From Maylandia zebra (taxonomy: Eukaryota; Chordata; Actinopteri; Cichliformes; Cichlidae), in assembly GCF_041146795.1 (NCBI RefSeq), contig NC_135175.1:32550136-32614135 (forward strand): a DNA stretch of 64,000 nt, given 5' to 3'. Of this stretch, positions 31,486-43,050 are shown piece by piece; within the stretch, counting starts at the first letter, position 1; each line of letters starts with the position of its first letter. A program made the translations under genes and the position numbers. Under the pieces are notes generated by a model. That model was not told the DNA's origin, made no database searches, and saw only the letters and a program-made list of their open reading frames with translations.

Positions 31486-32152
31486 ACACTGAGAAAACAC
31501 TAGACATGTAAAATCTCTGATATGAGAATGTTTGACATTTTGGTTGAGTCTCATAAGCACTTTTATTTAGATGAGTAAATTCCTTTTTTCAGGTTGTACT
31601 AAAAGTGTTCCATTGATGGACACTGCAGAGCTGTACTTTATTTTATTAACACTTAGTTGTAATAGCACTTTACATTTTTTGTTAATGTTTACTTGGATGG
31701 ATTCTTCAAGCAATTTCATTTTTGATTTATATTTGTTTATGTTATTAAGGTCACATAAAAAGTGCTTTGTTTTGATGCTCCATAGAGCAGTTTTTGGATA
31801 AGTATTTTACAATCATAGTACTTAGAAAGACTTCAGTGTTACATGTTTACTTTTTTCATGTTAAAAAATACTTGATATTTCAGTACAGTAGTTTTTCTTT
31901 GTTTATTTGACATGACTTCTAATAAGGCAGATGTTAATTTCTCCATTCATTTTGAACTTAGAGTGTTTTTGTTTCAGATGTTTCATGTCAAGCATTAAAC
32001 AGTTTGGACTGTTTACTGTGAGTTTTCCTAATTAAATTTAGTCCTACTAAACACAAATATCGTCTGGCTTTTAGTATTGCAATATATCGTATCGTCTACC
32101 CTGTATTATGATACATATTGTATCGCCAGATTCTTGCCAATACACACCCCTA
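31486..32152. other. hAT 3' untranslated part and right end
   Basis: AT-rich, no gene; ends in a subterminal GTATCGTCTACC/TATCGCCAGA region mirroring the left end's ATATCGATAC. Confidence 0.6.
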
Positions 32153-32160
32153 GTGCACGG

Positions 32161-32661
32161 TGACTGTGGTGCTCATGTCAGAGTTAGATTACATCAAGTG
32201 TAGCAAAGATTCATTTAAACTGAAGCTCATGATGCTGACACAATGTATAATCACGCTTGCACAGTACAATCACTTTATAACCAGTTATAGTAGTTTCTCA
32301 TAGGTAATACAGCAACAAGCTTCATGAATATTCATGTGTGTAACCAATAAAAACAACCTGCAGGGGGAAAGCAAGTTGAAGTGGGTTGGAGACAATTGCT
32401 TCCCCCTCGCGAGTGAAAACTTGAGCTCTGTGTGACCTCGTTCCTGAGTGAGTTTCTGTTTATCCAGCAGTATCAGGGGTAAAACTCTGACAAATGTCCA
32501 TTTGATTATTAATAATGTTGATGAATAAACCTTCCTGATTTTAACATGTGCTGTGGTCTCTAAAAAACAACATAATATACAACACAGTCATATAACAGGT
32601 TGGGAGGATGAGAGTTTTAGACGTGACTGATTATTTGGTGAAACTGTGATATTTTCCTCAC
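32161..32661. other. Copy B intron near the start exon
   Basis: Matches 58413-58910 of copy C. Copy A lacks about 500 bp here (deletion around 14640). No gene. Confidence 0.7.
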
Positions 32662-32767
32662 CTTCTGTGTTGAGCTCATTGTTTCCTCTGTAGTGACTCA
32701 GCTGAGTCCAGATGGCTGAAAATGTTCCTCTGCTGCTCCGTCAGACTCTTCTCCTCCTGCTGATCAG
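32662..32767 (-). CDS. Zinc-finger gene copy B, start exon
   Basis: ATG at 32679-32677 encodes M-S-S-T-Q-K before the donor AAG|GTGAGG (32661). Acceptor TTTGTGTCCCAG is directly above 32767. Phase 0 to 27929. The flanking 300 bp is almost identical among the three copies, more so than the finger exons. Confidence 0.75.
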
Positions 32768-33103
32768 CTGGGACACAAAACAGATCTTTGTTAGGCTCCA
32801 CACTGCACTGAAGAGTCAAAGTGTCTCATATGTTCATCTGACAACACAAAGTACAAATTTCACTCTGATTGCTTGTAGAAATCTTGTGAGACGTGTTGTG
32901 CTGCAAAGTGAGGAAACTCTCTCACTCACTTATACTTCAGGAGGAACTTTGTGACATTGGCTCTAATATTCTAAGCAGCCCTTTACTATGACAGGGCCAG
33001 AAAGTCCTATTTGAAGGTTTGGGAGAAGGACCATGTTAAAGGTGGATTGGGGTTTATACACTTTGTTATGATACAGGTAAGGCTGTAAGAGCCTGAGAAG
33101 GTG

Positions 33104-33823
33104 GTCTCCACTCTTCCCTTTTACAGAGATTACAGACAGTTCAGAATGCTGCAGCTCGCATTCTAACTAAAACCAGCAAGTTTGCCCACATTACTCCTGT
33201 CCTTGCCGATCTGCACTGGTTGCCTGTCAAATATCGTATTCAATTTAAAAATTTTGTTGTTTACTTTTAAAATTACTAACAACACTGCACCCAGCTACCT
33301 TAAGGACCTTTTAAACCCTTATGCTCCTGCTAGGGCTTTAAGGTCATCGTCACAGTTACTGCTGGCTCAGCCCAGATCTCGACTTAAGACTAGAGGTGAT
33401 CGATCGTTTGCTCTTGTCGCACCTGTGCTGTGGAACAATCTCCCGATTGGCATCCGGGCATCTGATTCTATTCATTCTTTTAAATCACAGCTTAAAACAT
33501 ATCTTTTTAAACTTGCCTTCTCCACCTTTTAATTGCTGGTTTGTTTGTTTGTTTGTTTGGTTGCTGTGACCTATTGACCTCTTGTATTAATTCCCTCCTA
33601 TCTTTCTATTGGTGTCTTTTATTATGGTGGTACAGCTTTTATCTTGCTATTACCCATGTGCTGTAGTCATTCTTATTGGTAGCTTTTATCTATGAACATA
33701 ACTCGTTATTTTTATTTATCCGTTATCAATGTTTGAACCTTTTATTGTTTTATGTAAAGCACTTTGGTATGCCCAAGGCTTTTAAATGTGCTCTATAAAT
33801 AAAGATTGTTGTTGTTGTTGTTG
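33104..33823 (+). mobile_element. L2-like LINE 3' fragment with (GTT)n tail
   Basis: Interrupts GAGAAGGTG|TCCTGAATG, which is intact in copies A (15180) and C (59348). The coding remnant (33110-33532) reads Q-N-A-A-A-R-I-L, L-H-W-L-P-V and L-W-N-N-L-P-I-G, the LINE C-terminal domain, with a frameshift near 33250. The tail is GCTCTATAAATAAAGATTGTT. Confidence 0.85.
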
Positions 33824-33979
33824 TGTCCTGAATGAACCTCTAAAACCAGTTTTCAGCTAACGACTCTGCTTCAGTCTGGAAAACAGCAACTACAAGTTTA
33901 AAGACAGACCTGTTACTCCCCCACCCTTTCAACTCCTTCAGCCCCCCAGTCCCACCACCTCCACCATTCCCAAAACTTT

Positions 33980-34340
33980 GATTCTGTTCATCTGGACGTA
34001 GCTTTTTGTGGGAGAAACATTTCGTCACTCATCCAAGTGACTTCTTTAGTCTCAGCTGACTGCAGCTCTCCTCAATTTTCAACAGTGCATTTGCATAATG
34101 ACTGAAACGAGCACCACTGAAGGAACAATGGGCTGGGAGGTCAGTTATTGAGCATTAATATGCAAATTCTCATGAACATTGATCAACAACCACTGATCAA
34201 AGCTCATTGATCAAATGCTGTGATTGCAGCGACTCCCCAACTCTCTGAATGGTACTCATGGCCATTGATCAGCGGTCTTTGATTAATGAGCTTTGATCAG
34301 TGGTTTCAGTGCTTTCCTTCCTGCTTTGACTGCAGCTGTG
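33980..34340. repeat. Penelope-like fragment (copy B)
   Basis: Paralogous to 16160-16520 and 59670-59990. Confidence 0.4.
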
Positions 34341-34885
34341 TTTGAAACAGGAAGACATTATTACATTCTTCACACTCTCCTGCACATTAACCACCACAAT
34401 ATATTTTTATTCTCTGTGCTTTCAAATATGAACACTGTTTACTTTCATCTCTGTTTCATTAGTTTTTGTTAACATCTTCCTGTGCATCACTTTACAGCAG
34501 CCACACTCATTAAAACGAGACTTTGTAGGAGTTCACTTCCTCTCATGTGTTCATCCACAGCAGCTGGACAATAAAGTTTATTGTGACCCTGATACTGCAG
34601 CAGATCGCTCTCATCCATTTCCTGTTATCACTTCAAATAGAAATGAGGTTGTAGAGGTTTGGTGCAGGAAGAAAAACAGCTGCAGGGACAATGAAAAGAC
34701 TTTTCTGCTCCAACTTCTCCCAGCATGCTGAGCTAATGATTAGTTGGTGTTTTTCTCCAAACACTCTCTCACTCTTCTCTCAACGTGTTCACAATAAACT
34801 GTGAACAGGAGAGCAGCAGAAGACCTCATTCAGGAGCTAAACTCAACATGAACTGAACTCACAGTAAAGTTAGCTCGGTGCTTAC

Positions 34886-34985
34886 CTTTAGATGAGCCCA
34901 CAAACCGAGAGAAACTCCGCGATGAATCTGGAACTCTTTCCAAACACAGGAAACAGATCAGGGAGCAGAGACCCACGTGGTTCAC
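34886..34985 (-). other. Candidate 5' UTR exon of zinc-finger copy B
   Basis: Same donor CTAAAG|GTAAGC (intron begins 34885) and flanks as in copies A and C. The upstream limit is not determined. Confidence 0.4.
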
Positions 34986-35137
34986 GCTGACCTCAGCTAC
35001 GATCCAGGAGACAAGGGTGGGCAGATCGATGCAGATATCGATCCAAACGTTGGTGCTACTTTACTCTCTTTGAATGAAAATTCAGCTTTGTCTGCGCAAA
35101 ACCACAAGAGCACCTGGCTGCAACCACCGGGGAGCGC

Positions 35138-35437
35138 CTGTCACTACCCGATCCGTACCGGAAACCCGATCGGTAACCCGCATGCGCGAAAGGTCTCTAC
35201 TTCCGGTCGTAGCGTTTTACGATAGTTATGGGTCAGAGTATCTGTTAAGATGTTAAGAATAACAAGTATATCTTAAAATGTTTGCAATAATGAAGCATTT
35301 CAGTACAATGTAGACAAAAACGAAATATAAAAAGAAAGTTACGGATCAGGACTCTCCGATCCTTACGACCGGAAGTAGAAACTTTTCACGCATGCGGGGT
35401 ACCGATCGGGTTTCCGGTACGGATCGGGTAGTGACAG
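35138..35437. mobile_element. CACTA-like MITE with about 73-bp inverted ends
   Basis: The left arm starts CTGTCACTACCCGATCCGTA and the right arm is its reverse complement through CTTCCGGTCGTA, with only a handful of mismatches over about 73 bp. The CACTA start (35142) suggests the EnSpm/CACTA superfamily. No transposase. A 3-base CGC lies left of it and again right of the distal arm at 38710-38712, so the original element may have extended to 38709. Confidence 0.6.
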
Positions 35438-35450
35438 TACGGTCAGACTT

Positions 35451-35819
35451 GACTTTAGACTCTGGGCTAAATCGCTGAAACTTGTGAATAACAAGAAAGC
35501 CCATAAACTTGTTGTTTTATTTAAAGAGTTTAACCTATGTTAAAAAAAACTCCCTATTTTATAATCACGACTGCCCTTTTTTTGCACGTTAGTTTTTGCC
35601 TTTGGTTCGAATCCTTCAGTGACTGTTCTTTATTTTTGTGCTAACTCTTTTAACTTTGTGCTTATTGTTGTTGTTTTTGGGGGGGGGTTTTGTTCGTTTT
35701 GTTTGTTTGTTTTGCTATAATGCTCAACCGAGGATGTAACATAATCGGATTAATGATGGTGCCTTGTATGTTAAACTGTTGTTTGTAAATAAAGTTTAAT
35801 TAAAAAAAAAAAAAAAAAA
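35451..35819 (+). mobile_element. 5'-truncated L1 insertion
   Basis: The 15-mer AGTACGGTCAGACTT is present at 35436-35450 and 35820-35834. The insert begins inside an L1 ORF2 C-terminus (K-S-L-K-L-V-N-N-K-K-A-H-K-L), then a 3' UTR, AATAAAG, and about 18 A's. Classic target-primed retrotransposition. Confidence 0.9.
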
Positions 35820-35844
35820 AGTACGGTCAGACTTTACACATGCG

Positions 35845-36072
35845 CAGTAAGGATCGGGGAGTCCTGATCCGTAACTTTCTTTTTATTTTTCGTTTTTGTC
35901 TACATTGTACTGAAATGCTTCATTATTGCAAACATTTTAAGATATACTTGTTATTCTTAACATCTTAACAGATACTCTGACCCATAACTATCGTAAAACG
36001 CTACGACCGGAAGTAGAAACCTTTCGCGCATGCGGGGTACCGATCGGGTTTCCGGTACGGATCGGGTAGTGA
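35845..36072. repeat. Inverted copy of the CACTA-like MITE left arm
   Basis: Reverse complement of about 35138-35365, including CGACCGGAAGTAGAAACC and GGTACGGATCGGGTAGTGACA. With the first copy it makes a large interrupted palindrome of over 200 bp per arm. Confidence 0.75.
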
Positions 36073-36581
36073 CAACAGGGTCTACCCGATCCGTACCGCG
36101 CATGTGCAGATGTTTTTTTTTTCTTCTGTTCGTTTAATGGCAGTTTACTCCCCAGTGTACGAGGATACCGCCACCTGCTGACCGAGCGAATAAACCCTAT
36201 TGTAAACTGAATTAGCGTCATTACAAACGTGTGTTAAATTTGATTTAGTGATAGTCGAGTGTGTTTATGCTTGTCTGTGAGGAGAGGATTGTTGGAATAG
36301 TGATGATGATGTGCGCTATCACTGTCAATTGTCAGTAAACAATTCATCTGGCTCATGAATCTACACGTGAGATATTACAAAGTCTGCATTATTAACTCTG
36401 TAATTAGGCGCCATTCTTCTTATTTTATGGCGCTGTTGCTCAATCGGGGGACGCTCTCTGTTGAGGAGAAAAGCATGAATTTCTTTGTATACGGATTATC
36501 CATTGTTTAAATGTCCCGGGCAGTCGAAAAGGAGGCAGAGCTGTTGAGAAATGCTAGGAGCTAACTGGGCGCTAACCGTAT
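36073..36581. other. Unclassified sequence within the CACTA-like block
   Basis: Another partial arm (CTACCCGATCCGTACCGCGC) lies at about 36084-36103. No coding frame. Confidence 0.4.
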
Positions 36582-38587
36582 TTTATTTTATTTTTTTTAA
36601 TATGAACTTTATTTAGAACAATAACAATGACAATCTCAAAGAGACAAGCGACATATTAAATCAATCAGAACAGAATCACATCTCCTATACACCACAATGA
36701 AATCGACAGTAACTGAGAGTAAACATACATACATACACACACATATATATACATATATATGCATATACATATGCATACATACACATCCATATTCACACAT
36801 CTACATAATAATAATATAAAAAGATGAATAACCAATACAAACATAAATAAGAATAAAAAAAAGAAAAACAAGGAACAGAAATAAAGAAGACAAGGGGGAT
36901 CATAAAATCTCTAAAAGTGAGGTTCCATAAACAAGACTCATAACTTAAATAAGGGGCTAAGAAAAATCAAACTCTTCTAAAAATCTATGCAATTTGATTG
37001 CTTGGGGCTTATTTATTAGCTTAAGAGATTTACGGAACAGGGAGAGGTCGTTTTTAAGAGCAGGCCATGAAGGGGGGAATTTAGCATATCGGCATTTATG
37101 TATGTAATACTTTGTTATAATAATGAGATTGTTAATTAAAAACTCACTATTTTTGTCCTTAAGGATTACTCCAATTTGAATATTTTGAAAAGACCAAAAA
37201 TCAATATATCCATACTGGGACAATATTAGGACATGGAGAGATTTCCATAAATTCTGGATTGTCACACATCCATAGAACATGTGCTCTGTTGTTTCCGAAG
37301 TTATTTTACAAATATAACAGTTGTCTAACACAAATTTAAATCTTTCTCTCATAAATTCATTGGAGGGGTAAATATTTTTTGTAGTTCTAAAATGGACTTC
37401 TTTAAATTTGGGGGGAATTGGAAATGTTAAATATTTGGTTCTGATCAACGAGATCTCAGATTTGTTATAATCTTTAAAGACGAGTGAATGTTTTGTCCTA
37501 CCTGGATATAAGGTGTTAACCAAATACCTCCTCAAAAACTGATTATTGCATTTTCCATTAACCAATTCAAGACCATCTAGTTTAACTTTATGCAAATTTG
37601 GAGTCTGTATATTTGAAAAATTGTTCTTTACCGTATTTACAAGGACTGTTGGGATATTTTGTGAAACCTTTTTATAGAGCTCGAACGAGCAACTCATGTC
37701 ATATTTCTCATTAAGCCTGTTTAATTCAAGTATATCTCCATTTTCATCCATTATATGTGTCACAGACCAAATTTGTTTTGTCATCCATTCTTCCACAAAC
37801 ATAGATTTCCCCCGATTCAATATCACCCTATTATTCCACAATGGAACATTGTGGGGACTAAAGTTATGTTTAAACATTAATTTCCAATTTAACAAAACTT
37901 GTTGATGAAATTTGGAAAGTTTTATGGGTAGTTTAGAAATTTCAAAATCACACACTAAAAGGAATTGGATCCCCCCAACTTTGTTGATAATAAGAGATGG
38001 TATCAAGAACCAGATCTCATTATCATTTTTCAAGAAAGATCGTAGCCAATTAATCTTTAAAATGCCATTTATTATTTCAAAATCGATTGCTTTTAAACCC
38101 CCCTCTTCATAATCTTTTATCAAGTCCCTGTTACTAACATAATGATGTTTATTTTTCCATATGAAATTAAAATTCACCTTATTGATGTCTTTTATAATTC
38201 TTGGTGGGATGGCTAGGGAATAAGCTGGATAGATTAATCTGGACAAAGATTCAACCTTGGTCAACATTATCCTGCCGAACAACGTTAAATCTCTCTGTAG
38301 CCAATGGTTCAGAGTTTTTTTGCATTTGTCAATTGTATTCTGAATATTCTTTTCTTCACTATCAGCCATGCATTTAGTTATCCAGATTCCAAGATATTTG
38401 ATTTCATTTTTGACAGGTATATCATACAAAGAAGAGTGAGAACAATTGTGGATACTCATGAGTTCACATTTGTCCAGGTTCAGGCGTAGTCCAGAAGCAT
38501 CAGAGAAGATCTTTATTGTATCTAAGGCCAATGGAATTTGTTCTTTATTTTTTAGAAAGACTGTTGTATCATCGGCAAGCTGACTTA
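36582..38587 (-). mobile_element. 5'-truncated L1, minus strand
   Basis: The 15-mer GGGCGCTAACCGTAT flanks it exactly (36567-36581; 38588-38602). The A-rich 3' end is on the left (TTTTATTTTATTTTTTTT on the plus strand). It carries the C-terminal half of ORF2. Confidence 0.92.
36957..38587 (-). pseudogene. L1 ORF2 C-terminal half
   Basis: An open frame of about 540 codons begins within the RT catalytic block (L-A-D-D-T-T-V-F-L) and runs to the stop at 36957. It includes K-Y-L-G-I-W-I, L-F-G-R-I-M-L-T-K and the cysteine-rich C-terminus C-Y-I-C-K...H-M-F-Y-G-C. The frame is uninterrupted, but the endonuclease and RT N-terminus were never copied. Residues encoded upstream of 38587 in the same frame belong to the target DNA. 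Confidence 0.88.
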
Positions 38588-38937
38588 GGGCGCTAACCGT
38601 ATCAGTCAAATATATTGAATGTCGCAATGTTGGCAAAGAGAGGAAGTGACGTAAGATTTGCGCATGCGGGGTACCGATCGGGTTTCCGGTACGGATCGGG
38701 TAGTGACAGCGCCATATTGCGACCTCCACACTAACTGGAAACTGGAGGGAGAGAAAGATGGCGGAATAAGCGGTTGTACAATCTGCGGGTCTGATTAAGA
38801 AACGTGATTTTGATGTCCTGTAAAATACTTTACTGACAAACTGTTACTCCAAAGGAAGTAGAACGCAAGCGAAACCCCCTGGAAGTTACTTTGACAGACC
38901 TTCAGGCAGACACAAAGATAAACTTAGAGCGATAAAA

Positions 38938-39774
38938 ATGGCTAACCCCAAGCTAACAGGTAGCCTCTCCGACCATGATTACAACCTTGCTGCTATGCGG
39001 GAAGCATGTGAGGATGAAGATATAGAAGAGATGGAACTTCAGAAAGAGATCGGAAGACCCATAGGTGACCACACTCCGTTACCAAGTCCCAATCCCAAAA
39101 AAATGAAAAGCAAAATAACTGAGAAGCAGGTGAGCATCGAGAATGTATATGAAGTTTTACTTGGCTTCACAAAGAGATGCGAGGAAAGGTTTGATTCGCT
39201 TGAAAAGAAGTTGGAAGCCTTCGAACAACGCATTGAAGTAAATACACAGGCGACCCAAAAAAACAGAGAGGAAATTGACAAGCTGACAACGAAGGTGGAG
39301 TCGCTGATGAAGGAAAACAAAGAATTAAAGTAGAGCTGTCGGGAGAGTGCACGTTACCGCAGAAGATGGGACCTCAGAATTTTGGGTCTGACAGAGAAGG
39401 ACAACGAGAATACACGTGAAACAGTGATCGGCATTCTAACAAGAGTGGTTCCTGTATCAGTGGAAAAACTGCAGCTCATGGTTGATACAGTACACCGACT
39501 GGGGAAGAAAGACAATGCAGTGAGCAACAAGGTGCCAAGACCAATCATCATACAGTTCAGCATGAGGACGGCAAGGGATGAAGTATGGAGGAAATCCAAA
39601 GAGGCCAGGGTCTGCAAAGAACTGAACATAAAATTTAAAGAAGACTTCTCCAAAGAAGACCGTGAAGCTCGGATCAAGCTGTGGCCCAAGGTGCAGGAAG
39701 CTCGAAACAACGGCAAAAGAGCATTCCTAAAGGAGGGTTATGCAATAATAGACGGTAAAAGGATCGATCTGTGA
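38938..39774 (+). pseudogene. L1 ORF1, one in-frame stop
   Basis: M-A-N-P-K-L-T-G starts an acidic region, then a long coiled coil (residues about 60-130, L-E-K-K-L-E-A-F-E-Q-R). A TAG at 39331-39333 interrupts, and the same frame continues with R-R-W-D-L-R-I-L-G-L. Next come an RNA-binding RRM-like domain and the C-terminal A-R-I-K-L-W-P-K-V-Q-E-A-R to 39774. The family protein coats L1 RNA as a trimer. One nonsense change is the only lesion. Confidence 0.85.
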
Positions 39775-39861
39775 GATGCACTTGAAGAAGTCACTACAAG
39801 TTAACCAAAAAATGTGGGTATGTATGTGTGTATATATATGTTTATATATACATATCTGTTA

Positions 39862-42800
39862 AAAATACACAAATAAAAAATAGGAGAGGGTCAAAAAGCA
39901 AAGTCGTAGTTAAACGTGGGCTATCCAGAGCTAAAATTGCCGCATAAAACTACAGTTTTATCAGTGAGGTCAGGGCGAGCAGGAGAGGAGGAGGGGTTGC
40001 TGTCTTATTTAATGAATCATTTCAATGTAAGCAGCTATCTCCTGGAAGTTTCCAGTCTTTTGAATATGTGGCTTTACAGCTGAAGGCCCCATCCAAAGTT
40101 GTGTTTCTTAATGTTTACAGGCCTCCCAAATACTGCACAGACTTTTTTAATGACCTCAGTGAACTGCTGTCTGTGATCTGTGTTGATTTTGACTGTGTAA
40201 TTATTGCTGGGGATTTTAACATTCATGTGGACAACCCTCAGGACAAAGGGACTAAAGACCTGAGTAACACTCTGGGCAACTTTGGGCTGACTCAGCATGT
40301 AACAGAGGCCACACATAATAGAGGACACACTCTTGACCTACTGATCTCCAAAGGCCTGAGCATTTCAAAGGTTACTGTGTCTGATGTGGGCCTGTCTGAT
40401 CATTACTGTGTTTTCTTTGAAAGTAAAATCTCAGCCCACACAAATATATCAACAACAGTGATCACAAAACGGTGTATAACTGAACACAGTAGTGCAATTT
40501 TTAACCAGGTCTTCCCATTAACACCTGACCTGCCCAGAGGGTCAGTCAATGAGCTCGTCAATAGCTTCAATGCTAACATGTTAAATGTAATGGACACTAT
40601 TGCTCCCATTAAGGTGAAGGTTATCTCTGGAAGGAAAAAGTCTCCATGGAGAAACTCCACACTGGTGAAAAATGAAAAAAGAGAGTGTAGGAAAGCTGAG
40701 CGCAGATGGAGAAAAACAAACCTCCAGGTTCATTATGACATTTATAAAGAGAAACTTCACAATTATAATTTACAACTGAGGAATGCAAGGAGGTCCTACT
40801 TCTCTGACATCATCACTAAAAACAGCCATAATGCTCGGGTCTTATTTTCTACAGTTGACAGGCTAACAAACCCTCCTGTGTCAGTGGCAGCTGAACTTCA
40901 TTCGACCATGGCCTGCAATGACTTTGCCAAATTCTTCACTGAAAAAATCCAAAAAATTAGACAAGCAATTGGTACATCAACAGCAGATCCAGGATATGTA
41001 CTGTGTCCACCAAAAAACTGTTTAAACACCATGAAACAGTTTCAACCTATTAACAGCAAAGACCTGGAGGACATCTTAGGTCAACTGAACTCCTCCTCCT
41101 GCTGTTTAGATGTCCTGCCAACAAGTTTTTTCAAAAAGGTCTCAAAGACTTTAGAGTCAGACCTGTTACAGATCGTCAACTTTTCTTTATTATCAGGTGT
41201 GTTTCCAGAATCACTAAAAACTGCTGTAATCAAACCTATACTGAAAAAGGACAATCTTGACAAGACACAAATGAACAACTACAGGCCGATCTCAAATCTC
41301 CCGTTTTTAAGTAAGATCATTGAAAAAGCAGTTTCTCAACAGCTCAGTTACTTCTTAAAACAGAATAATTGCTACGATGCCTTCCAGTCAGGTTTTAGAC
41401 AGAACCACAGCACTGAAACCGCTCTGACCAAAGTGTTTAATGACATATGTCTGAATACAGACAGTGGAAAAATGTCAGTCCTAGTTTTACTGGATCTCAG
41501 TGCAGCATTTGATACAGTTGACCACAACATATTACTCAAATGACTGGAGAACTGGACAGGTCTTTCAGGAACTGTACTAAACTGGTTCAAAACATACGTA
41601 GAAAACAGGAAATACTTTGTATCAATAGGTAACTTCACATCTGAGCAGACAAGTATCACATGTGGAGTTCCCCAAGGTTCCATCTTGGGACCCCTTCTGT
41701 TTAACATCTACATGCTCCCACTGGCACAGATTATAAACAACAACAAAATAAACTATCACAGCTATGCAGATGACACACAAATATATATCACAATGTCACC
41801 AGGAGACCGAGGCCCTGTACAGGCTCTTGGTAAATGCATTGAGGAAATCAATGACTGGTTATGCCACAATTTTCTCCAGCTAAACAAAAACAAAACTGAG
41901 GTAATAGTCTTTGGCGCCAAAGAAAAACGATTACAGGTCACCAGAGAACTTCAATCTATACATCTAAAAACCACAAACCAGGCGAGAAATTTGGGTGTAG
42001 TGATGGATGCAGACCTAAACTTAGAAAAACACATTAAGACAATAACAAAGTCAGCTTACTATCACCTCAAGAATATATCAAGGATAAAAGATCTGATGTC
42101 TCAACAGGACCTGGAAAAACTAGTCCATGCATTCATCTTTAGTAGGCTTGATTACTGTAACAGCATCTTTACAGGTCTACCTAAAAAATCAGTCAGACAA
42201 CTACAGCTCATTCAGAACTCTGCTGCTCGAGTCCTCACTAAGACCAAAAAAGTGGACCACATCAGTCCAGCTCTGAGGTCTTTACACTGGCTGCCTGTCC
42301 GTCAGAGGATAGACTTTAAAGTTCTGATGCTGGCCTATAAAGCTCTGAATGGTTTAGGACCAAAATACATCAATGACCTCCTGACCCAGTATGAACCATC
42401 CAGATCCCTCAGGTCATCTGGATCCGGTCTTTTATCAGTTCCCAGAGTCAGAACCAGACACGGAGAAGCTGCATTCAGCTTTTATGCTCCTTATATCTGG
42501 AACAAACTCCCAGAAAGCCTCAGATCAGCTGAAACACTCAGTTTATTTAAATCCAGGTTGAAGACTCACCTGTTCTCAGCTGCATTTGAATAAAGCACCA
42601 AATCCACACTTTAAGCTTAAATTTCAAAACTTACATTTAACTACTGATTTTATCTACTGTTCTGATTTTATCTGTTTTGATTTTATATACTGTTGTTTGT
42701 TTGTTTGTTTGTTAATTAGTTAGTTAGTTTATTTGCTTGTTTTATTCAATTTTAAATCATGCTTTTTATTTGTTCTTGTTTCTAATGTCTCTGTAAAGCA

Positions 42801-42867
42801 CTTTGAATCACCTTGTTGTTGAATTGTGCTATACAAATAGACTTGCCTTGCCTTGCCTTGCCTTGCA
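39862..42867 (+). mobile_element. L2-like LINE inserted between L1 ORFs
   Basis: Lies between L1 ORF1 and ORF2 and ends in AATTGTGCTATACAAATAGA plus a (CCTTG)n tail at about 42845-42866. It is 5' truncated within the endonuclease. The left border is approximate; ATATATA on both sides may be the duplication but is low complexity. It post-dates the L1. Confidence 0.8.
39948..42593 (+). pseudogene. L2-like ORF2, one in-frame stop
   Basis: The frame opens inside the endonuclease (R-A-S-R-R-G-G-G-V-A-V-L-F) and shows A-G-D-F-N-I-H-V-D-N and L-S-D-H-Y-C-V-F. RT motifs N-Y-R-P-I-S-N-L, Q-S-G-F-R and [13 protein letters not shown] follow. A TGA at 41541-41543 breaks it; the same frame then gives G-V-P-Q-G-S-I-L-G-P and the catalytic Y-A-D-D (about 41764-41775), ending at 42593. 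The TGA sits where the family has a basic residue before L-E-N, consistent with CGA to TGA decay. Confidence 0.88.
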
Positions 42868-43050
42868 TATATAAAGGGGTAGTACTGTGATAGGGTCGGA
42901 GTACTGTTATGATTACATAGGTAGGACACTAGGCTTATTCCTGCTTCAAGCACTTTTTTTTCTTCTAGTAAGTGCCAAGGAAGCCGTTACTGTTCTTGTT
43001 TTGTATTTTGTTCTTGCGTTTTTTGTTTTTGTTTTTTCTTTATCTTATAG

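Larger units (their letters stand above)
29093..32152 (+). mobile_element. hAT (ZBED-like) transposon, 3.06 kb
   Basis: Ends TAGGGATGT... and ...ACACCCCTA. The 8-bp flanks GTGCACAG (29085-29092) and GTGCACGG (32153-32160) differ by one base. Copy C holds the empty site GTGCACAGTGACTGTGG at about 58404. It contains one transposase gene with an intron. The most complete DNA transposon in the window. Confidence 0.92.

Noticed and set aside
36665..36871. Minus-strand 68-codon hydrophobic frame
   Set aside because: Translation of a (TATG)n-like AT-rich tract in the L1 3' UTR.
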